Shown piece after piece: positions 6,032-11,262 of a DNA stretch of 11,262 nt. Both the position numbers and the translations under genes were made by a program. The stretch covers positions 1 through 11,262 of the forward strand of contig JALNYR010000079.1 in NCBI GenBank assembly GCA_023229725.1. Reading direction: 5' to 3'. The stretch is from Dehalococcoidia bacterium (GTDB taxonomy: Bacteria > Chloroflexota > Dehalococcoidia > GIF9 > AB-539-J10). Positions within the stretch are counted from its first letter, which is position 1. Every line of letters starts with the position of its first letter. Below the pieces are notes generated by a model. The model made no database searches, had not been told where the DNA came from, and saw nothing but the letters and a program-made list of their open reading frames with translations.

Positions 6032-8444
6032 CCTTTAGGGGAGGCTCAGTGGGGAAGGGAAGGACGACGCGGACGATGGTGCCTCCCCCCTCGGCGCTTT
6101 CGAAGTACGCCTCTCCTCCAAGTGCGCGGGCGCGTTCTCTCATCCCTATGACGCCGAAGGAATGTGGATCATCCAGCTGAGCCTTCGGGATCCCCCGGCC
6201 GTTGTCCGTAACGGTGAGGACGACCGATGCGTCGTCCCGGCGCAGCTGGATGCTCACCCTGGTCGCGTGAGAATGCCGGGCGACATTCGTGAGGGACTCC
6301 TGGCAGATGCGGAAGAGTGCAGTGGAATACCGTTCGTCGAAGGCGAATTCCTCACCGACGTCGAGCTGACAACTGAGGCCACTCCGCTCCTGGAAGTCGC
6401 GCGCGAGCCACTCAAGCGCCGGCACCAGGCCGAGGTCGTCGAGGATTCCCGGCCGCAGTCGCGATGACATGCGCTGCACGGCAAGGATAGTCGCTTCCAC
6501 AACGGACTTCATCCCCGACAGCTTCTCCTGCGCCTCCTCGTGTGCGTTGCTCGGCGCATGTCGCGAGAGCGTGGCGATGTCCATCTTGAGCGCGGTGAGG
6601 TACTGGCCTAGTTCGTCATGGAGCTCGCGGGCGATGCCTCTCCGCTCCTCTTCACGGACGGTTTCCTGGTGAGACGCGAGGTCTCGCAGCTGTGCTTGGG
6701 AGCTGCGCAGCTCCGCCTCGATGCGGTTGCGCGATGTCGTATCCCGCAGCACGGTGATGAGCGCCACGGAGCCGTCAGGCTCGAGCAGCGGAGCAGCCAC
6801 GACATCGTAGTCTCGCTCGCGGATATGGCGGGACAGTCGGGTACTGCCGGTGCCTCCGGAAAACGTCTCGATGAGAGAGCAGACGGCGCACGGTCTGTCG
6901 TTACCGAGTGAGCTCCAGCAAGGCATGCCGGCCTCCACGCCGAGGTCTTCCCTGGCCGACCGGTTGGCGAAACGTATGGTGTGGTCCGGGGCGACGATGA
7001 GGACGCTGTCCTCCATGCCGTCGACCCATCGCTCAAGGTCGCGCCGCGCGCGGATAGCTTCACTGTAGAGTCGTGCGTTGTCGAGCGACACGGCGAGCTG
7101 GTTGCTGAGCGTCTCGAGCAGGCGACGGTCGTCGCCGGTGTACGGGCGGTGCGAAGCCTTCTCTCCAAGTGCGAGGAGTCCCGCGAGCTGCCCTCCCGCC
7201 GAGGTCACGGGGATGATGATGCTCGCGCCCATGGATTGCAGGAGGCTCCGCTCGCGCTGCGACAGGCTCTGGAGCTGGGGCTCGATGTCGAGCATCCGGT
7301 GCGCGAGGATGCCCGGGTGCTGCGCGAGCCACCGAGCCAGGGCTCCCCGGGCGCTGAGCACCGGTCGAGAGGAGGGGATGTCCATGCCGGCGCAGTGGGC
7401 GAGCTCGAAATCGCCTCTCTCCGGTTGAGGCAGGAAGAGGCAGGCATGATTGGCGTGGAGCGCGTCGACGACGAGGGTGGTGACCTCTATCGCGAGCGAC
7501 TGGAGATCGACGCTGTGCTGTGCCTCGCGGCTGAACCGCTCAAGCGCGCGCAGCGCCTCGTACCGGTCCCGATAGAACGCCTTGTCCACGACCGCCTGGG
7601 CTGCACCGTAGAGCGGACGCAGGACCAGCGCGAGTAAGAGCACGGTGATGATGAAGCTCCAGATGGGATCGAGTCGGGCGCCGAGGACCCGCTGCAGCAC
7701 GAACAGGGTCGCCACGTACGGCACTGCTATCAACACGCCGAGCACGAGGTAGGTGAGAAGGCGACGAGCAAACACCGGGATGTCCAGCAGCCGGTACCGG
7801 AGGAGGGCGATGCTGCAGATGACGCAGAATGCCAGGCTGGTCCAGATGCCGACTGGCGGAAGATTCGTCCCAACATCGAGCAGTGCTCCCACGAGCGGGA
7901 GTATGGCGGCCACAATGAGGTAGAGAAGGCGGGTCTTCTCCTCGTCGGACGAAGACACACGATACCGGCGTCTGAGTGTGACGGCGCCTGCGAGCAGCAG
8001 GATGATGCCGGATGCGCCGGCAGGCACCGCGAGAGGACCGGCCACAGGGGCGTAGCCGTAGTCCTCGATGCGCAGGCCCTCCATCAGCAAACCCGCCGGA
8101 GCTGCAACAATCAGGACGAGGAGGCCGACCCAGCCAGCTATCAGGACCTTGTTGCCATCATGAGTGTTGGTGTATTCGCGGGCGAATCGGAAGTAGAACA
8201 GGAACAGTATGTAGAGAGCTACGGGTGTCCACCGGTTCCATTGTAGAGCGATTGATGGGTCCGGGCTGAGGCGCATGCCAAGCACGGCGATGCCCCACAG
8301 TATAAGGCCGCCAAGCATACCTACGAAGGAGGTGCGGCTTCGCGACGCCGGCGCAAAAGAGAGAACGACGGCGACGAGCGCCAGGCCGACCGCGATCGTG
8401 ACAGCCGGGGGCAGAGCGTAGGCAGTGCTCAGCCCGTCGGTCAA
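6018..8444 (-). CDS. Membrane sensor histidine kinase (multi-TM, GAF, PAS, HisKA_3, HATPase_c)
   Basis: 808 residues. Order: an N-terminal block of about eight or nine membrane helices (12-281) resembling 7TM histidine-kinase sensor modules and ending in the typical LLRYRLLDIPVFARR linker; a GAF-like domain (about 300-460); a PAS-like domain (about 473-570); a HisKA_3 dimerisation domain with phospho-acceptor H609 in ARELHDELGQ; and an HATPase_c domain with N720 (QESLTN), DNGRGIP (747-753) and GVIGMRER (764-771). This is the NarX/DegS-like (HPK7) type, which by family knowledge phosphorylates LuxR/NarL-type response regulators; none is in this window. Kinase motifs are intact. The PAS part has cysteines C509, C519 and C522 (PCAVC). 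Start is TTG 8444, whose TTGA overlaps the GH3 stop by 4 bp; GAGGG lies upstream. It is last in the methyltransferase-GH3-kinase operon. Confidence 0.93.
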   Translation of the reverse strand: MTDGLSTAYALPPAVTIAVGLALVAVVLSFAPASRSRTSFVGMLGGLILWGIAVLGMRLSPDPSIALQWNRWTPVALYILFLFYFRFAREYTNTHDGNKVLIAGWVGLLVLIVAAPAGLLMEGLRIEDYGYAPVAGPLAVPAGASGIILLLAGAVTLRRRYRVSSSDEEKTRLLYLIVAAILPLVGALLDVGTNLPPVGIWTSLAFCVICSIALLRYRLLDIPVFARRLLTYLVLGVLIAVPYVATLFVLQRVLGARLDPIWSFIITVLLLALVLRPLYGAAQAVVDKAFYRDRYEALRALERFSREAQHSVDLQSLAIEVTTLVVDALHANHACLFLPQPERGDFELAHCAGMDIPSSRPVLSARGALARWLAQHPGILAHRMLDIEPQLQSLSQRERSLLQSMGASIIIPVTSAGGQLAGLLALGEKASHRPYTGDDRRLLETLSNQLAVSLDNARLYSEAIRARRDLERWVDGMEDSVLIVAPDHTIRFANRSAREDLGVEAGMPCWSSLGNDRPCAVCSLIETFSGGTGSTRLSRHIRERDYDVVAAPLLEPDGSVALITVLRDTTSRNRIEAELRSSQAQLRDLASHQETVREEERRGIARELHDELGQYLTALKMDIATLSRHAPSNAHEEAQEKLSGMKSVVEATILAVQRMSSRLRPGILDDLGLVPALEWLARDFQERSGLSCQLDVGEEFAFDERYSTALFRICQESLTNVARHSHATRVSIQLRRDDASVVLTVTDNGRGIPKAQLDDPHSFGVIGMRERARALGGEAYFESAEGGGTIVRVVLPFPTEPPLKGAGQ

Positions 8445-10048
8445 ACGGCACCGCCCTCACTCTGAGTGATTCCAATCAGGTCGTTGAGCGACTGCTCGGG
8501 AGGGTTGATGTGCGGCGGCTTGAGGTGCGCGAGGTCGGCACCCGCCGCCCGCTGGCGGTCCATGTAGAGCTGGAATGAGCCGCGAGGCAGCAGCGTGACT
8601 CTCACGGGCTGAAGGCCAAGGTATGATTCGAGGTCACGGTAGTCTACGTCGAGGGCCTTCAAGTTCCGGTCGACCATCTCAGCGACCTGTTCCGACGTGC
8701 ACTCGTCCTTTGCTTCAAGGTAGAGACGGAGGTATGCCTGTGAGCCGTCGTACTCCTTGCAGGCGGCCCAGTCGGCGAAGCGGAGTCCGGTGTCTGCAAT
8801 TGCCTGCCACAGCGTCCGCTCGTCGAGCCGGGCGAGCGCGGCGAGGTCGATGGTCTCGCCCACGCGGCGCTGGAACTGCATGTGCGGCAGCTTGACGCCC
8901 GTCTCCTTGTCCTGCATCCCGGTGAACTTGACCAGGTCCTTCATGCGGTACCGCAGGAGCGGCATGCCGTAGAGCTGTGTGATGACGACCTCGTAGAGCC
9001 TGCCCTCCTGAACCTCGTCGAACAGCACCGTTGACGGTTGATACGACGAGTCAGCCTGCCACTTCCGAACCTCTTCTTCGGGGATGAACTCGTAGAATGC
9101 GATGTCCGGAAGAAAGTAGAGGCCCCGCTTGTTCCATCCCTGGATGGCGACAAGGAATCCCTCGGCACAGGTGTAGAACTCATAGGGCTCGGCGCCCCAG
9201 TAGCGCTCGATGGCCTGCTTGTAGATTGCTGTGTCGACTCCGCCCGTGGCAATGGCCTTCGAGGGCCAGAGGTCCCGTGGGAGAATCGGGCGGTGCTCCC
9301 GCCTGGCACGCAGCCAGGCACGTGCCATGCGCCCGACGATGCTGGGATGCAGCATCGAGAGCGAGAAGCTCACCGAACGCGTGTGCTCTTCAAACTGCTC
9401 TCCCATCTTGACGAGCACGCTGGCAATGGCGCCGATGACGTCGACGCCGTCCCTGAGCGCCATCTGGAACCCTGTGGCCACTCGCTGCTGGAACGGGGTG
9501 CTCGAGGCGCTGTCCTGAGGTGGCATGGCGCGGAACGAGATGTGATGCGCGAATGAGTCGAAGAGGCACCCCGATGTGTACGGGGCGGGAGGCAGGATAA
9601 GGAGGAAGCGGAAGCCCGGGCTGTAGTTGATTCTGTCACGCTCGCGCGTGAAGGCGAGCGTGAGCGCAGAGAGGCAGGACTTGTTGACGCGCTCCATGAA
9701 GTCCGGGCTATGCGGAAACCACTTGAACTGGCCCATGCGCCCGGACGAGTGACACCACAACGCGGGCTTGCAGGCGAGGACGTCCTCGCGGCGCTCGCTC
9801 AGGAACGGCTCGTAATCATCGTACGTGGTGAGGGGCACCTGCGCCCGGAAGTCCGCGACCGACGCCGGCTTCCGCTTGCCCATCACCTTCCGACCAAGCG
9901 TGCTGGGCCACACCCTGTCTATCTGGTCGAGCAGCAGCTGTTGCTGTATCTCCATGAACTCGGCCACACTCAGGTCCAGGAAGCCGCAGTAGCGTTTCCA
10001 GAGTTCCTTCTGGGTCAGCTGTTCGAAGTACTTGTCCTCAGGCTGCAC
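8441..10048 (-). CDS. GH3-family acyl-adenylating enzyme (GH3 auxin-responsive promoter family)
   Basis: 535 residues, soluble, close to the 550-600 usual for GH3 proteins. Signatures in order: the ATP-binding P-loop at 101-109 (SSGRMGQFK, then WFP), the second adenylation motif FYTCAEG (291-297), the block LLRYRMKDLVKFTG (364-377), and a C-terminal lysine segment LKPPHIN (K510). By family knowledge GH3 enzymes adenylate a carboxylic acid and in plants transfer it to an amino acid; bacterial members are mostly uncharacterised, so the substrates here are unknown. The P-loop has Arg-Met where Thr/Ser-Thr is usual, which may reduce or alter ATP use. Start is GTG 10048 with AAGGGGGG 8 nt upstream. 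It overlaps the methyltransferase stop by 11 bp and the kinase start by 4 bp, so the three genes are probably co-translated. Confidence 0.85.
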   Translation of the reverse strand: MQPEDKYFEQLTQKELWKRYCGFLDLSVAEFMEIQQQLLLDQIDRVWPSTLGRKVMGKRKPASVADFRAQVPLTTYDDYEPFLSERREDVLACKPALWCHSSGRMGQFKWFPHSPDFMERVNKSCLSALTLAFTRERDRINYSPGFRFLLILPPAPYTSGCLFDSFAHHISFRAMPPQDSASSTPFQQRVATGFQMALRDGVDVIGAIASVLVKMGEQFEEHTRSVSFSLSMLHPSIVGRMARAWLRARREHRPILPRDLWPSKAIATGGVDTAIYKQAIERYWGAEPYEFYTCAEGFLVAIQGWNKRGLYFLPDIAFYEFIPEEEVRKWQADSSYQPSTVLFDEVQEGRLYEVVITQLYGMPLLRYRMKDLVKFTGMQDKETGVKLPHMQFQRRVGETIDLAALARLDERTLWQAIADTGLRFADWAACKEYDGSQAYLRLYLEAKDECTSEQVAEMVDRNLKALDVDYRDLESYLGLQPVRVTLLPRGSFQLYMDRQRAAGADLAHLKPPHINPPEQSLNDLIGITQSEGGAV

Positions 10049-10787
10049 CGGATGTTCCCCCCTTCCTCTCTCTGATTCCGCTTGCGATATGGTCGCGGTA
10101 GATGCCGTCGGTTTCCACGGCCGTCTCGACCGCGCCCAGGGAGCCCAGTTGCGATATCACGTCCTCAGCGCTGTAGGCAATCGGCCTGCGTCGCAGCGTG
10201 AGCGGCAGGTAGATGCATCCGGCGAGCATCGTCCTGGCGAGGCGCGAGAGCCGCACTCGGAGCGACTGCCCGGGAGCAATGAAGCCATGGGAAAGCAGGC
10301 CGGCGCCGAATCCGGCATCCTCGCTTCCGGAGGGGAAGCTGATGACGAAGCGGCCGCCGGGAGCAAGGACGCGCAGCAACTCGCCGAGGGTGCGGGACGG
10401 TTCTTCGACGAAGTCGAGCACGTGGTAGCAGAGCACCCGCTCGAAGCTGCTGTCGCGGAAGCCGAGCGACTGCACGTCCATCAGCGCGAGTGACGTGGTT
10501 GACGCATTCGCTGAGGACTTGTCTCGTGCCCGGGCGAGCGCGGCTCGCGACAGGTCGATGCCCGCGATCCTGAGGGACGGCTCGCGTGCCCGAAGCTGCA
10601 CGAGTTCGTTGCCGGTGCCGAGGCCGGCACAGAGCACGCGCTGGCCGGGTCCCGCGGCGAGCCGCTCGGCGAGCCGCGCCTGCGTCTCGCGGTAGCGCGC
10701 CAGGCGTGCGGTCGACGCGTCATACAGCGGGTTGTAGACGGCGTTGAAGTACGCACGGGCAAGCCGCTGCCGCAGGGACATTGCCAT
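10038..10787 (-). CDS. Class I SAM-dependent methyltransferase (Methyltransf_11-like)
   Basis: 249 residues from ATG 10787. Motif I is VLCAGLGTGN (51-60), the acidic residue of motif II is D78 (AGIDLS), D104 lies in LMDVQSL, and LAPGGRFVIS (141-150) is the post-motif block of this fold. By family knowledge it transfers a methyl group from S-adenosylmethionine; the acceptor is unknown. The N-terminal RAYFNAVYNPLYD resembles ubiquinone/menaquinone-type methyltransferases but does not prove that role. The start is uncertain: no ribosome site precedes ATG 10787, ATG 10781 or the in-frame TTG 10841; the extra 18 residues from TTG look non-conserved. TATACT at 10791-10796 could be a -10 element. 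It overlaps the GH3 start by 11 bp and opens the operon, or follows the MarC-like gene 99 bp upstream. Confidence 0.87.
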   Translation of the reverse strand: MAMSLRQRLARAYFNAVYNPLYDASTARLARYRETQARLAERLAAGPGQRVLCAGLGTGNELVQLRAREPSLRIAGIDLSRAALARARDKSSANASTTSLALMDVQSLGFRDSSFERVLCYHVLDFVEEPSRTLGELLRVLAPGGRFVISFPSGSEDAGFGAGLLSHGFIAPGQSLRVRLSRLARTMLAGCIYLPLTLRRRPIAYSAEDVISQLGSLGAVETAVETDGIYRDHIASGIRERKGGTSGAA

Positions 10788-10843
10788 GGAAGTATACGCC
10801 ACAGGGGTGGCCGCTCTGCCATGGCCCAGATTGCCCGACAAGG

Positions 10844-10862
10844 TGTAGGGCTTGGTCCTACA
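10844..10862. other. Small stem-loop downstream of the MarC-like gene
   Basis: TGTAGG (10844-10849) pairs with CCTACA (10857-10862) around a 7-nt loop, 25 bp after the MarC-like stop, in the 99-bp gap before the methyltransferase. No T-run follows on the minus strand, so it is at best a weak terminator or RNA-processing site. Confidence 0.25.
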
Positions 10863-10886
10863 GAGTGGCTGCCGACCAGCGGTGCG

Positions 10887-11262
10887 CTACTTGGGGAAGC
10901 TGCTGAGGATGCCGACCATAGCCAGCCCTTTGAGTACCATGCTGACCGCGATGGAGGCGAGGAGGAGACTGAACACGCGCGACACCGCCCGGAGGCCGCC
11001 CTGCCCCATAACCTTGAGGATGCGGTAGCTGGCGAGGCAGATTATCCATGCGAGTATGACGTTGGCCACGAAGGCGCCCAGGACGACGGGGAGGGCAACC
11101 TGCGACGTGAGGAGGAGCAACGTCGTTATCGTGGCCGGCCCCGCCAGCAGCGGAGTGCCGATGGGGACGATGCCGATCATCTCTTCCTTGTCCGCGTCCA
11201 TCATCCTGCCGACCGTCATGTTGCGGATGGACTGGACGAGCAGGATGGTGCCTCCCGCGATG
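10887..11262 (-). CDS. MarC-family integral membrane protein (C-terminal part, 5' end outside window)
   Basis: The frame is open to the window edge; the last 124 residues are seen, out of about 200-220 usual for the family. The block GIVPIGTPLLAGPATITTLLLL is the family's second-half signature, equivalent to the first-half repeat expected upstream. About three further membrane segments follow, ending in KGLAMVGILSSFPK and TAG at 10887-10889. MarC/UPF0056 proteins are inner-membrane proteins of unsettled function; the old multiple-antibiotic-resistance link is not supported for most members. ATG 11219 is internal because coding sequence continues upstream (TILLVQSIRN). It may be co-transcribed with the methyltransferase 99 bp downstream. 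Confidence 0.88.
   Translation of the reverse strand, partial: IAGGTILLVQSIRNMTVGRMMDADKEEMIGIVPIGTPLLAGPATITTLLLLTSQVALPVVLGAFVANVILAWIICLASYRILKVMGQGGLRAVSRVFSLLLASIAVSMVLKGLAMVGILSSFPK

Noticed and set aside
10788..10841. TTG start at 10841 for the methyltransferase
   Set aside because: No ribosome site, and the extra 18 residues look unlike coding sequence; ATG 10787 or 10781 fits the fold better, though this is not certain.

Overview
This 11.3 kb window comes from a GC-rich bacterial chromosome (roughly 60-65% G+C by eye). Codon use is uniform, genes are packed tightly, several starts are GTG or TTG, and promoters look sigma70-like. The mix of genes (2,4-dienoyl-CoA reductase-type flavoenzyme, DUF401 membrane proteins, an ATC-hydrolase-like protein, a bacterial GH3 enzyme and a 7TM-GAF-PAS HisKA_3 kinase) reminds me of environmental Chloroflexota, perhaps Dehalococcoidia. 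That assignment is inference from gene content only. I see no rRNA, tRNA, CRISPR array, insertion sequence or phage gene.

Layout. Positions 2-553 (+) are the C-terminal end of an FAD/NAD(P)-dependent reductase, cut by the window start. It converges on an HD-domain protein (566-1132, -), which diverges from an MFS transporter (1257-2456, +). A 200-bp gene-free stretch (2457-2656) rich in inverted repeats separates the MFS gene from two tandem DUF401-family membrane proteins (2657-3859 and 4047-5258, both -). These two align without a gap over about 400 residues at roughly 50% identity, and each has its own promoter with the same spaced architecture. Divergent from them is a protein resembling L-2-amino-thiazoline-4-carboxylic acid hydrolases (5450-5989, +).

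The right half is on the minus strand. A SAM-dependent methyltransferase (10038-10787), a GH3-family adenylating enzyme (8441-10048) and a large membrane histidine kinase (6018-8444) overlap by 11 and 4 bp, so they look like one translationally coupled operon. The C-terminal part of a MarC-family membrane protein (10887-11262, cut by the window end) lies about 100 bp upstream on the same strand.

How they may work together. The methyltransferase-GH3-kinase set is the most suggestive unit: two small-molecule-modifying enzymes coupled to a membrane sensor, with no response regulator in view. The DUF401 pair looks like a duplicated transporter-like gene that kept its promoter. The other genes look like single housekeeping or accessory functions. 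Nothing here is a clear defence or mobile system. The points most worth checking are the repeated promoter cassette, the hairpin-rich intergenic region, the operon, and the substituted nucleotide-binding motifs in the GH3 protein and in the first reductase.
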